A stretch of DNA of 32,579 nucleotides from Acanthaster planci (GCF_001949145.1 NW_019091412.1:1117268-1149846); one strand, 5' to 3'; positions 11,807 through 22,246 are shown, counted from the first letter of the stretch. The notes: generated from the letters alone by a model not told the origin. Translations and numbers: made by a program.

Positions 11807-13413
11807 TCATTTTGAATCGCTCAGCGTCACCTCCGGGTTATGGCGTGATCTCAGTGGAGAAGTGCAGCTTCCCGCCCTGGTCCATGGCTTGCCTCGTCTC
11901 GTTGGAGTCGATTGTCGTTTATGTTGTCTGGGATACGGTAGGGCACCAGTACTCGTTGAACTACCTAGAGAAGAGAATCCGCGTGTGCTTGGAGGGCTCG
12001 GGAACTTGTCGAATGCGTATCCATTACTAAGCATGAACTGTGAGTTGGAGGCTGATATAGTCTCACCGAGGTCTTCTTTGAAGGTTGGAGCGTGCTGGAA
12101 GTTTGAAAAATCCGGACAGTATGAGTCCAGGACAGAGTCACAGTGGAAGAAGCGGCGACTGCGGTCTAGATTCCGCTGGAAGGGTAGTGGGTGGCGGGAC
12201 GGTGCATTTCGGACATCATGGTAGGGCGATCTTTCCTTTCGCCAGGCTTCGCCATGAAGATCTACAGGGAACTCGCCAGGAATTAATGAGGAGAGACGAT
12301 CGACGTGTGGATCCCAATGCTCGAATCTCATCGATTCTTCCAGCCGGTGGCCTCTGGGCAAAGTATCGATACCACTCAAGCTCTGCTCAAGTGAACGGTG
12401 GTTGTATCGCGGCTGTCCTCTACTGTCACTTTCAAATCGACGCCCCCTGTAAAAACTTTGGCTTGAAACGGTACCGCTGCTGGATGCTTCTTTAGGGTTG
12501 TTGTCATGGTAACACGACGCCTTGCATCGATTCTCGTGATTTGGAATCGAGCCGCTACTAGCCGGTTGTTCCAATGATGAGTGAAGGGTCGATTTGTCCT
12601 TCACAGGATTAGACAAAACGGTTGGAGATGATTCTGAGACGTGAGAAGCAGGGCCAGTGGTCGCAAATGGCTGAGTTTGGAGCTGCAGTGGACGTGGTCC
12701 CGCTTCGGTACCGGTTCCAGTTTGGGAACGGCCGGTAACTTGGGCCTGCGACTCAGTAAGTGTCGGCCATTCCAGCGGGTCATGCAAAGACAGTTTCTCG
12801 TTCGATTCCCAATCACAGCAGTTCGGTAACACCGTCTCCTCCTGAACTGCTTGAGGGTTCCATGCCTGCTGCTGCGGTTGCTGCAGTTGCTGCTGCTGGG
12901 GTTGCACTACAGGCTGACAGTGCTGAAGCTGGTAGTGTTGTAACTGCTGCTGTGGAAGAGAGTACTGTTCCCCCTCATGCATGGCATAACACTCGGGCTG
13001 TGTTTGGATCTGCGGCATGACACCTGTCAAGAATAATTGCTGCTGCTGCTCTTGTTGAGGTTGCTGCCAGTACTCCTGACCTCCTTGATGATACTCGTCA
13101 CGCAGATCCTGCACCTGTTGCTGAAGCACTCCAACATTCTGAGGCAGGGTACTTGTATCGTGTGGACGTGTCTGTATCCCTTGCTCTTTTTGCTGCTTTG
13201 CTTGGTGCAGGTCCTGAGGTCCTGTTTGCCTTTCGTCCGCGCTGCTCTCGCCCATCATGGACTGAACTAGCTCGTTGGCTTCCTGGAGCTGTCCCTCAAG
13301 GATCTGGTTCTGAATGGAGATCTCCTCCAATTGTGATTCATAGTGGTACATCTGAGATACACTTAGACCAACATCATCATCACAGGATGGCAAAGGTGTA
13401 GGATCAATAAGAT
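11807..13413 (-). CDS. FIP-like gene, last coding exon (Gln-rich)
   Basis: The acceptor is TTGTACTTCAG|AT, whose two bases complete the Asp codon split from the previous exon. The exon encodes DLIDPTPLPSCDDDVGLS, a coiled coil (ESQLEEISIQNQILEGQLQE), then Gln tracts (QQPQQEQQQQ, QPQQQQLQQPQQQ), then a Ser/Arg-rich region with repeated RxF/RxR dipeptides. It ends NPEVTLSDSK at a stop codon at 11807-11809. Confidence 0.8.
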
Positions 13414-16400
13414 CTGAAGTACAAGTTACAGGGGAAAAATGAGAGAGGAAATATTTTGTGATCGAGAAATGTAATGTCCTATGTCTCTCTGTGTGGCACT
13501 TCTATCACAAAAGAAGACAATTTTTTACAGAAAAACTAGTAATAACACGAGAAAAGGTCTGTTTAGTAAAAATGTTATAACAAAAATATTGGTTGTATAC
13601 CCTGTTGTCGAGGTAACGAATATATGGGATGTATTAAGCCTCAACACTGATACAGTGTATGTACCTGGTCTCTGGGTGGGTTTATCCGTATCTCCCCATC
13701 CGCTAAGGTCGACATAAGGTGGTTGCCGACCCTCCTTTTTATAGCTCTGCAGTGCACGGGACGGGATGCCGTTATAGGAGCCCAACTTGTAGCCAGCTTT
13801 GACTTTGACTTTGAAAAGACTGAGCGGCAACTGTAGACAAACCACAAGGGAAAATAGCTCTATAATTAGTTGAAACTGAAAGGGAAAAGTGTTTTGAGTA
13901 ACTGAACACATCAACAAAAATGCATTGATGCAAAGCAAATAGATTTCGAGTAGAGACCATAAAGGCTGAAGAACCGTGCCACTCCAACCCTGGTTACCAT
14001 CAATACACCGATTTCTCCCCATGGGAGGGAGTCACTGGTGCCTACTCACCTTTTTCTGATCAAGATCCACCACATCGGTGACTTCCAGAACTTCCAGTGT
14101 TTTGATGAGACAGTCGATGTATGCCTCCAGTCTCCAATTCCTGTCGCCAAGGAATGTCAACTCTAGGGCCAGTTCCTTTAGACGCCGCTCAAGGAGTACG
14201 ATTTTCTTGCGGAGTCGGTCGTTGATCACCGCCATGCCGCTTTCTGTCTCTGGTAGGTCGGGTTGAGATGCGGGGGCTTGCGAGGAAACTGATGGCATGG
14301 ATTGTCCAGTTGTTAGGTTGTGAGATGAAAGTGACTTAGCTGTAACAGTGCTCTCTGACACATCGTGCGTTGAGGTAACCTTCTCGTTTGAGGGAACTTT
14401 TGACGGTATGTTCATTTTTAACGTATCGGCATCAAGATGTTTACCAGTGTTGTTGTGTTGTGTCTTTGAGGCGTCTTCAACAATGTGATGCGTCGTGTTG
14501 TACGTCGGGTACCACACATGGGGCTGCGACTTACTGATTTGTTGAATGGCTAAGCACTCCCAGTCATTTTCTGCAGTGTTTATGTTAACTGAAGGCTTTC
14601 TCTCAGTGTCATACAAATCATCATCGTCATCAGAATCTGAAGCAATGTTACTGACAGTCAGTGTAACCTTCGGACCATTCACAGAGCTTGTCATATCAGT
14701 AACGCTTGACGTTTTTTCTTCCTTATTACATTTTGGCAAATCATTTTCAAGTTTTTGAAGCAAAGTCTCTGTCACCTCCTGCGATTGGACTTTGGAGGTC
14801 CTGCAAACTGTATCAATCGGGGGAAGTTGCAGATTTGCTTCCAAAACCTCGGCCGTGTGGGTAAGCGATGGACCTCCATCATTTTCTTGCTTCTTGACGC
14901 ACATTGCATCTTCTTGTTTCTTAGACCAAGTAGGACTGCCTTGTTCCAGCGATTCGTGAGTACCCTCAAGCCCTATTAGGTCAGCTGCATTATCAGTCAC
15001 TTTAATCTCGAGAGGTTTCCTGTTCTCGACGGACCTGCTAAAGCTATCGTCTTGAGGTTTTTCGGTAGAACACTTATCATGCAGGCTGTCATCGTCAGTT
15101 TTCTTCCTTTCATTTGCCTCCTCAACTCTAAGAGTTACATTGTCTACATTTTTAAATGATGCACAAATTTTATCATTCACACCTTCGGTGTCTTCATGCT
15201 TGACTGAACTACTATCAGCAGCAACAAAGCAAGTGCCCTGCCGAAACATGTCGCTGGCCTCGATTACATCATCACCAGCATAAACATCCGAGACGTTTAA
15301 AGTTTCTCCACGCAAGTTCTCATCACCAGAATGGATCAACAGTACTTCCTCTGCATCTGGGGCAGCATCACCGTCCAAGATAATACTGTCTTCTTCTGGT
15401 CCTTCTTTTCTTGAAGTAATGTTCTCATTGATGTGAAATGATTTGAACGTGAAGACATCAAAGTTATTCGTCAGTGATGACCCGGCTGAATTAATAACAT
15501 AACCAACCATGGAATCCAATTCATCCTCCTCGCTAGTCACCAGGTTGTCATCATCGTCATCGGTATTTTCCTCACTGCAACTCTCATCTTCATCTTCGCC
15601 ATCCTTTAAATTCTGATCATACTCAATCTTTCTCTTCTCCTTCGCCTCATCTTTAATCGCCTCCCCTTGTACCTCAGGGGGCACCTCTAGTGCACCCATT
15701 TCCCCACTGCCATGCCGGAGGAAGTGATTTACCTCCGCACTGATCTCGTTTGGGACCCAATTTGCACTTTCCACCTCGAGTGACAACTCAACGTCACATG
15801 CTTGGCCGTCATTTGTGTCGCTGATTCCCCCACGGCTGTTTTGAAACTCATCTTTTTGTGCCTGCTTAACCTCATCATGTATTTCTTCGACCCGGTCAAG
15901 TGATTCCTCTACCTCATCATGTTGAACTGGAATCATATGAGGTTGATGAACCCCTTTTGATTCTTCCTCCTGGTGCGACATATCCAGTGGCTGTGCACCG
16001 TTTGTAACATCAAGAAACTCGATCCCTTCACCGATATCATTCTTGTCTCCCCAACTATCCTCCACCCTTTTTCTGTCAGCCTTTTCATGACACTGTGAAA
16101 TCCAAAATCCAAACCTGCCACCTTCATGTGACTCGTCGACACGTCTCCCCCGACACCTGTTTCCTGGGTGGGTTCAGAATGAAACTGGAATGTTAAATCT
16201 CTGCATTGCTTCTCAATGATGAACTTAATGATGGAGTCAAGATGTTGTTCTGCCTTTTCCTTCAACGAGCCCGCTTTTGCTTCAACATTTGGTTTGTTCT
16301 TCACTCTGTCGTCCCGCTTTTCGCCGTGAGGAAAACTTTCAGCGTATTCCTCTTTCTCCATGGTAACAGGCCTAGCATACTCATCATTGTCGGGAGAGGA

Positions 16401-16943
16401 ATCTCTTTTACATCCATTGGAATTTTGCATTGAACCTACTTTTGGACTCTTGTCGGCAAGGACTGGTGGGTTTCTGTTTTTTTCCTGGATTAACTCCATC
16501 TTAACTTTGTGAAGAACGAACTCAACCAAATTTTTAATTTCATTTTCCTCCTCAAGCAACCCCAGGTCATCTTCCTCAGTTTCTGCATGGCGATTACATT
16601 TAGAATTCATTGCATTTTGGTCACGCGGTCCTCCTATTTCGACAGGTGAAAGTTCAACTTCAGCAATAGCTTTTGTTTCGAGTTTATGTGCTTCACACTC
16701 AATGAAGCAATCCCCAATTGTAGCAAGTAGAGGGCGTCTTAACTTTGCAGCAGCATTGTCCATCTCCGAGCAATCTCCGGAGTTAGCTGCGTCACCTCCA
16801 TCCATGGAGGCGCCCTTTGAATACGTCTGTTTGGAGCTTTGGCTTTGAGAGGTTTCTCCCAGATAATCGGTTGAGGAAATTCGGTCGTCGTAACTGTCGA
16901 TGCTAATGTTGATGATGGTTGGTGATGGAACGATGTCCGTCAT
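11807..16943 (-). CDS. Large disordered protein with Rab11-FIP-like C-terminal coiled coil
   Basis: Coding exons are 16943-14050, 13830-13665 and 13413-11807, with phases 0 then 1 matching. Together they give about 1,555 residues if one missing base near 16065-16072 is allowed for. The first two-thirds are acidic and low-complexity (DDDDNLVTSEEDE, SDSDDDDDLYDTE). At 14235-14050 a short coiled coil (RLRKKIVLLERRLKELALEL) runs into DRNWRLEAYIDCLIKTLEV. This resembles the Rab11-binding domain of class II Rab11-FIPs, whose invariant core is N-x-R-L-x-x-Y-[IM]-D. Unlike known FIPs the motif is not C-terminal: a basic module (KVKVKAGYKLGSYNGIPSR), a second coiled coil (YHYESQLEEISIQNQILEGQ) and a long Gln-rich then Arg/Ser-rich tail follow. 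Rab11 binding is inference. I do not recognise the whole protein; it may be lineage-specific. Confidence 0.75.
13665..13830 (-). CDS. FIP-like gene, coding exon 2
   Basis: The acceptor is TTTGTCTACAG|TTG (phase 0) and the donor GACCAG|GTACAT (phase 1). It encodes 55 residues: LPLSLFKVKVKAGYKLGSYN, then GIPSRALQSYKKEGRQPPYV, then DLSGWGDTDKPTQRP. It is basic and unlike the acidic exon before it. No known domain was recognised. Confidence 0.7.
14050..16943 (-). CDS. FIP-like gene, coding exon 1 (contains -1 frame break)
   Basis: The ATG at 16943 opens the frame (MTDIVPSPTIINISIDSYDD), 17 bases after acceptor AATTTTTCCAG|AGTG at 16960. The first frame stays open to 15933. The second, shifted by -1, runs from about 16170 to the donor AAAAAG|GTGAGT at 14050. 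The two overlap without a convincing intron. The N-terminal frame has EFVLHKVKMELIQEKNRNP and EQHLDSIIKFIIEKQC, possible amphipathic helices; the second is Asp/Glu/Ser-rich and ends in the FIP-like coiled coil. Confidence 0.75.
14113..14235 (-). other. Coiled coil plus YID motif resembling a Rab11-binding domain
   Basis: The segment starts at MAVINDRLRKK (14235) and contains heptad-like leucines through RRLKELALELTFL. It then reads N-W-R-L-E-A-Y-I-D, with Y-I-D at 14121-14113. In Rab11-FIP proteins the Y, I and D of this motif contact Rab11. The downstream LIKTLEVLEV also fits the hydrophobic pattern, but the usual M-E/D-x-x-P is absent. Confidence 0.45.
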
Positions 16944-17433
16944 GATGCGGAAAATTCACTCTGGAAAAATTATTTATTAATCACTACGGTTATGAATAAA
17001 CAAAACAGATCGAACCAATTGAGATTTTGTGAATTTCACTCGCGTGGCTGTCCAGTACTGGGATACACGTAGCTATGCATACCAGACGTTTGTACGGATG
17101 CAAACACATGCCAATTAGGCTTTTTATCACGTCATAAAGTCTCCTGGACAAAGTTATCTCAGGGTTCAGCAAAACAATAAACACGACCACATAGAAATCA
17201 AGTGTACAGTCGTGTCCTTTAAAAATCAAGAAATTAAAAATCATCATTTAAAGATTGGGTAGCCAAGTTGTAATATGAATGTACACATGCGATTCGTCGA
17301 AAGTAGCGTTGGTGTACAGCTCAGTGTCCCAAACAGGCTTTTCAAAAGTTAGAACTTTAAAATAACTAATAAATAATGAAATAACAGTGAACTTCGATGG
17401 TGACATTCAGACTGACACAAGTCCGTGTATCAG

Positions 17434-17732
17434 AGGTATGTGGCCTAGTGGTTAAGGGGTTGTAGCTTCTGATCATAGGGTCAGGGGTTCGAATCCAGCT
17501 GGTGGCAGCATGTTGCAATCCTGGGCAAGTCACTTCATCCCTATGTGGCTCTCTCCACCCAGGAGTAAGTGGGCACCTGTGAGGGCAGATGTCGTTATGT
17601 GTTTATTGGCGCCGAAATGGCAGCATCGGCGTATACTCCCCAGGGAGCTGAGTTGGTTTCAGGAATGTTCAGATGTTGTGAGCCCAATGTGCAGGGATAA
17701 TAATAACAGCGCCTTGAGCACCTTCATGGTGG
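17434..17732 (+). mobile_element. tRNA-derived SINE, copy B
   Basis: The head has the A box GTGGCCTAGTGGTTAAGG (about 17440-17457) and the B box GGTTCGAATCC (17486-17496). The body contains GGGCAAGTCACTTCATCC, a CACCCAGGAGTAAGTGGG segment and ACCTGTGAGGGCAGAT, and ends GGGATAATAATAACAGCGCC followed by TTGAGCACC. It lies in the 5' UTR intron of the FIP-like gene and is antisense to it, like copy A in PDCD4. It looks the better preserved of the two. Confidence 0.85.
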
Positions 17733-17919
17733 TAATGAACACCTCAGTGGTCATTATTTATCAGCATGTCTTCAGTATTGTTGAATTACCAATGAAGATT
17801 CAATTTTTTTTAATTGCATCTTTAATATATATATTTCATTTAATTGATCAGTTATCATCATAATTTCTGAAACTCATAGGAAATACGTAACAAATACAAT
17901 AAACCGAGTAGAATCTTAC

Positions 17920-18000
17920 CATTGAGACTGCTGTACGGATGACACTTTCTCTTCTTAAGCAAAGCTCAGTCAAAGTGAACACTGGCGCGTCTGTTTTCAT
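17920..18000 (-). other. Non-coding first exon of the FIP-like gene
   Basis: A strong donor, CTCAATG|GTAAGATTC, ends this exon at 17920. It pairs with the acceptor at 16961-16963, just upstream of the ATG. The upper boundary is a guess because the start site is not visible. The resulting 5' UTR intron is about 960 bases. Confidence 0.5.
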
Positions 18001-18070
18001 CAAGGTTTCTTTTCGACGCGCGCACAGGCATCAAACGCACTAGCCAATCAAAGTGAGGGCACGGAGTGAT
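18001..18070 (-). promoter_or_regulatory. Candidate promoter of the FIP-like gene
   Basis: A CpG-containing patch (CGACGCGCGCAC, about 18015-18026) and a CCAAT motif (AGCCAATCA, about 18041-18049; TGATTGGCT on the transcribed strand) lie directly upstream of the candidate first exon. No TATA box is seen. Confidence 0.4.
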
Positions 18071-19297
18071 GTTAGGTGGTGCGCAATGCTTACGCGGGGA
18101 AGAACCGCGAGTTGCATTGTTTTTGTTCAGGTTAATAAAACATATTTTATCGTCTTTCCCTATTTTGACTGCATTTTACCCGAAGTAATAAAAAACGCGA
18201 AGTCAAATTCAGAATCACTTACACTTGGTTCTTTTGATGTAATTGAGTTCACTCACACGTTTCCTTTTTAATCCATGCAAATTCATCAGTATCAACATGC
18301 AATCAGCTTATTAAATTAAATTACAAATAATCTAACATGAAATCGATCTCAGTCCAAACTGAAGCATTTCCCCTTTCTTCACATTAACGTTGAGGCTCGC
18401 CACTCAGAAGTGTCCACATTGTGTTCCCTTTAATTCCCAGTAATAGTTACAGCCAAGAAATGTGAGGTATGTTACAAAACCCAAAAAATAAATATTGATA
18501 TCAATGAAACACTCAACAAATATATGCAGTGTGAACCTCCATTTCGAGCGTAATGTCGTTATTGCCTCTACTACGATTATCAAATCATAATTAATTTTAT
18601 ACTACAGTTGTGTCTGTTTGATGGCAATATTGATGGAATATTACAGGCATAGGCCTAACATTCTATTTGTTCCCGGTGATTTTTTAATGACAATTAAAAA
18701 TGTTTCCGCAACTTTGTAGTTTGACGGACATTTAGAAATCGTACCTCGATTGATTAATTTGAATAAAATTAAACTAGGGAGAGTTTTCTCAAAAGTGTAA
18801 GTAGTTGATATAATGATAAACGTTTTGGCCAGGTATCAGTCATACCTCGCCTGTCTTGATGGAATAAGTGTAAAGAACAAAGCGGGGCATGTCCACCCCT
18901 GTCTGGGTCTCGTAAATTTTTAAATTGAATCTGCAGGCAGAAAACGCCATGTCATGTCTTGACCCATCAAGTACCATACCAAAAATGAAACATGTATAAA
19001 TATAGCCTCTTGTATAGATTGAACCTGAGAGTTGATCGCTCGTCTTCTATATTTTTCTACGGTAGAGATATCCATTCCAGTCAAATCGACAAGGGGTACG
19101 GCCTAATCCAAACAAGAACTTGAAAACCCCATTTTTTTTCAAAGCGATTCCAAAGTCACTCTAAAGGTGCCGTTGTCCTCTAAGACGTGAGGCTACGGAG
19201 ACGGGGGACTCACTTCTCCTTGCGGTCAACAACTGTTCATTTCTTCAGGAATCTAGACATCCTCTGATGAGTGTATAGCATTCCGTGTAGCATTACT
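18071..19297. other. Intergenic region and HOPX-like 3' UTR
   Basis: No gene was recognised. The right part should be the 3' UTR of the HOPX-like gene. No AATAAA was found on the minus strand close to the stop; an ATTAAA variant occurs at about 18688-18683. Confidence 0.5.
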
Positions 19298-19378
19298 TTA
19301 TAATTCTTCTAGGGTTCGACTGTTGGGATTCAGGCCTTCGTTTTGTCTCCATAAAGCCCTTCTGTGCTGGAACCACCT
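19298..19378 (-). CDS. HOPX: HOPX-like exon 2 (homeodomain helix 3)
   Basis: The acceptor is GATTTACCAG|AGG in phase 0. It encodes RWFQHRRALWRQNEGL, then NPNSRTLEEL and a TAA stop at 19300-19298. Only 26 residues are coded here. Helix 3 is close to the canonical homeodomain WFQNRR form. Confidence 0.85.
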   Translation of the reverse strand, partial: RWFQHRRALWRQNEGLNPNSRTLEEL

Positions 19379-22246
19379 CTGGTAAATCATAATAAAGATG
19401 GGAAAAACGATGCAAATTAGTATGAGGGTGCATTATCAATGCTAATTTTTTTATCCATACATGAATATCTTGTTATCCTTATCCAGGTGGACGTGAGTTT
19501 TAAACTCGGACCCCCCTTTAAAGCCCTTGGCATGTCATCCTAATATGATTGATTCCCCACCTAATATAGTAATATCCTCTTCGCTATCACAATTCTAGAT
19601 TCATTTAAACTTAATTATAAATTGCCTTCTTCCAAAGTCTGTCGAATGGTACTGTTTCCATGGTAATACAAGAAAAGGTAAAGGAGTCCACATAGAGCTA
19701 CAATGCAGACAGACAATGTCCAAAGGTCATGCCTTGTAATTTCAGAATCATTTAATGACGTTGAGGAGAGAAAAACGTCCGAAAGCAACGACCATGCATT
19801 GTATGACACGTTCCAAGGATTACTTGTCTAAGTATTAAAAAATGGTCCTTGGCCTAGAAAGGTAAGGGAAGCAATACCGACAAACATGCCGATGTGGAGG
19901 CGGGTATGATAAAACATTTATTTCAATGCTGTCATTCTTTACAAAGTACTGAACATATCTGGCTATTAAATTGAGTAAAATTACATAAAATAGGATTATA
20001 CATTTGATAAATTAGATGACAACATTTAGGTTTAAAGTTATACCCCAACCTATGGACAAAGACAAACATACAATCTAACATAGGACAAATGGCGAACAAG
20101 ACAAAACAAACGAGCGTGAAACAACGCGGCATTACTGGAGCACAAATAATCTACATGCCGATAATTAGCATAGAATGATTACTATGGACTCGTATTAAAA
20201 GGCTACAAGCCCCGTTATCAATATTCTAAAAAAAAAGAAACAAAGAAAAAAGAAAGATGTTTATAAACACGAAATGGTTTTAAGGCTTGACAAAATTAGT
20301 AGCATGTGAAATAAACAACTTATTTCCAGCTGAGAAAGAACCATTATAATTAGCATAATTTGTATCAACGCTACCTAGTCTACATCATTTCATCAACGTG
20401 TATGGTCAGTTTGCTATTAACTGAATTAATTTATGCGACATTAAGCGTGATAATGGGGAAGCGAAGATAGATGGCGTGAATTTCTGTCGGTGTATAGCCG
20501 TAAATAGAGGAGCAAGCGTTGGAGTGTGTGTAAAGAACCAGATAAAGACAGTTAATTCAGTTAAGTAAGGGAGGAATAATACTAATCGAGAGGAAATACT
20601 CTACAAGCTCGACAAACCTGCACTCAAACAAAATCGTACATTGTATAATGATGGGTTTAAAACACTGTTGGCTTGCTGTTGGTTTTGTGGAGTAAAAAAC
20701 TCAGGACTGGAAATCACATTCAATAAAGAAGTGTCCATTAACCCTAAACCCCTGGGGTGTATGTAAAATTGTGTTGAAACTGGAGGGTTTGGGACTGTTA
20801 GGGTTAATAAATAAATAACATGTTAAATACATTGTGTCATGTTTAAATTTGATTCAGATTTACAGAATTGCATTTTGAATGATGAAAACAAGCTATCCGT
20901 GGGCGTGGCCGATTGGGAGGTTATTCACACTTAATCTGAGATTAGAAATAACCCTGTATCATCCAACTTGCCGTGAGAAATGTCCAATTAGTTTACACAG
21001 AATGTCATTAGAGGACGGTGAGGGATCATATTGCACGAAAAAGATACCTCCAAACTGAAATATCGTGTTATGAAGGTTCGGTTCGTTGAACTTTGAGAAC
21101 TTGAGAACAAAGACGCGCTCAAGTTAAGTCATACAGTAGACTCGTTTCTATCCTAATGGTGTTTTACAAGTCTTGTGCTGATGACATAAATACGGTGAGT
21201 AGTTGTGGAGTTGGAAGACTGATTAAAGTCTAATTCCCAGGCCCAAAAGAGCAAGATGAATCAGTTACTTGGACTGGGCCAAGGCTGTATTTGTTACTTT
21301 GACGTCCCTATCCTATATCGCAATCATGAAGCAAAAATCACATATAAACATGCCGATGATGTGAACAGGAACTCCACCGAGAAGTCATCAATAGAGTGAT
21401 GAATCGATTGCGATATTACCGAGTGTGGTTAAGAAAGAACAGCATAACAAGGATGACAAACGCGATCGGATAATATAGGGGAAGTTACTCATAACTGACC
21501 TCGCAGAAGTTTGGATGCAAAGTAAGCTGGAACTGAGGTTGCGGATATGGCAGATTGAAACTGTGCCGCTGAAAACATATTTCAGGCTGACTACTTCAAA
21601 CAATGGAGTTATATGTGATGGAAATTCTGTATCAAATAACCCCATTTATGGCAGTGCACTGAACAAAGAAAATTTGTTTTCAAGTATGAGGTGTTTACGG
21701 GCAGAATGTACAGGAAAACACCATCTTTAAGATAGAACAAACCAGTGAGACAATGATGTCAGAGCTATAGTTAATTGCCTTCCGACCATGTTTCAACCCG
21801 ATTCAATCCCATCTTATTCACAGATCGATTGGACTAAAGTTGGTTCGTCCCTACTTGATCACAAGAGTTATTCTCTAAACGACACCCCCCATCTACTCTC
21901 AAACAATCTTTGGATATTTATTACATTATGCATATATACCGCCCCCTCCCCTGCCAAAAAATCCTGTTCTACTCACCGCTGTGTCTTGGGGAGACAAGCC
22001 AGCTTCTGCGGCAACAATCTCCAAAGTTATCTCATCCATATTCTTATTCTGTTGGAAGTTATCCTCCAGTATCTTGGCTTGTATCGGACTGACGTTATTC
22101 ACTACGGAATCTTCAGGCGAGGCAAGTCTGGCATCAGCCATGGCCACCGGGTTGTTTCGGGGGGAAGTAGGGGGCTGATGCCGGCCGGGCTTCTGCGGGG
22201 TGACGGGAACACCAGACAGGGTAGTCGATGACTGCTGGCCGCTCAT
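19298..22246 (-). CDS. HOPX: HOPX-like homeodomain-only protein
   Basis: Two exons (22246-21977 and 19378-19298) join in phase 0 to give 116 residues. The N-terminal 50 residues are Ser/Pro/Gln-rich (MSGQQSSTTLSGVPVTPQKP). The homeodomain follows: ILEDNF at positions 15-20, EIVAAEAGLSPQDTA at 32-46, then RWFQHRRALWRQNEGL from 47. It resembles vertebrate HOPX (AAEAGLS, WFK-Q-R, W-R-R, EGL and a very short C-terminus), and the only intron falls at 46/47, the typical PRD-class position. HOPX in mammals is a small cofactor that does not bind DNA. Here position 51, normally Asn, is His, which also predicts weak DNA binding. An in-frame stop lies 19 codons upstream of the ATG and no earlier ATG exists. 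It could instead be another divergent PRD-class gene. Confidence 0.8.
19615..19827 (-). CDS. Candidate terminal exon with a transmembrane segment, inside HOPX-like intron
   Basis: The acceptor TTTTTTAATACTTAG|ACA opens a phase-0 frame of 70 codons ending in TAA. It has no in-frame ATG, so it must be spliced to an upstream exon. It encodes a short ectodomain-like part with an NVS sequon, a hydrophobic helix (LWTLSVCIVALCGLLYLFLYY, about residues 36-56) and a polar tail with an NST sequon (GNSTIRQTLEEGNL). The phase fits HOPX-like exon 1 or the 69-base candidate exon at 21500-21568. It may be an alternative 3' end or part of a nested gene. I do not recognise the protein. Confidence 0.45.
   Translation of the reverse strand, partial: TSNPWNVSYNAWSLLSDVFLSSTSLNDSEITRHDLWTLSVCIVALCGLLYLFLYYHGNSTIRQTLEEGNL
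20737..20808. repeat. Small inverted repeat with TTAACCCTAA ends
   Basis: ATTAACCCTAA at 20737-20747 is inverted as TTAGGGTTAAT at 20798-20808. Inner parts (AAACCCCTGG and CTGGAGGGTTT) also partly pair. It resembles the element at 25235-25293 and lies in the HOPX-like intron. Confidence 0.55.
21500..21568 (-). CDS. Candidate cassette exon in HOPX-like intron
   Basis: An open segment of exactly 23 codons, phase 0 at both ends, lies between acceptor ATATGTTTTCAG|CGG and donor TGCGAG|GTCAGT. It encodes RHSFNLPYPQPQFQLTLHPN then FCE. The phases would allow splicing between HOPX-like exon 1 and either downstream exon. Support is only splice consensus and an open frame, which can arise by chance. 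Confidence 0.25.
21977..22246 (-). CDS. HOPX: HOPX-like exon 1
   Basis: It has 90 codons from the ATG at 22246 to donor ACAGCG|GTGAGT at 21977. It carries the disordered N-terminus and homeodomain helices 1 and 2. Human HOPX begins close to the homeodomain, so this N-terminal extension of about 50 residues is a difference. Confidence 0.85.

Noticed and set aside
11812-12495. Overlapping plus-strand open frames opposite the Gln-rich exon
   Set aside because: They are shadows of the minus-strand coding exon, with no splice or domain support.
13525-14022. Single 165-residue minus-strand protein
   Set aside because: Only 13830-13665 within it has proper splice sites and matching phases. The rest is intron sequence on both sides.
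16065-16072. Programmed -1 ribosomal frameshift
   Set aside because: The zero-frame codons GAA AAA GGG do not form a canonical X-XXY-YYZ heptamer, and no clear downstream pseudoknot was seen. An indel is simpler.
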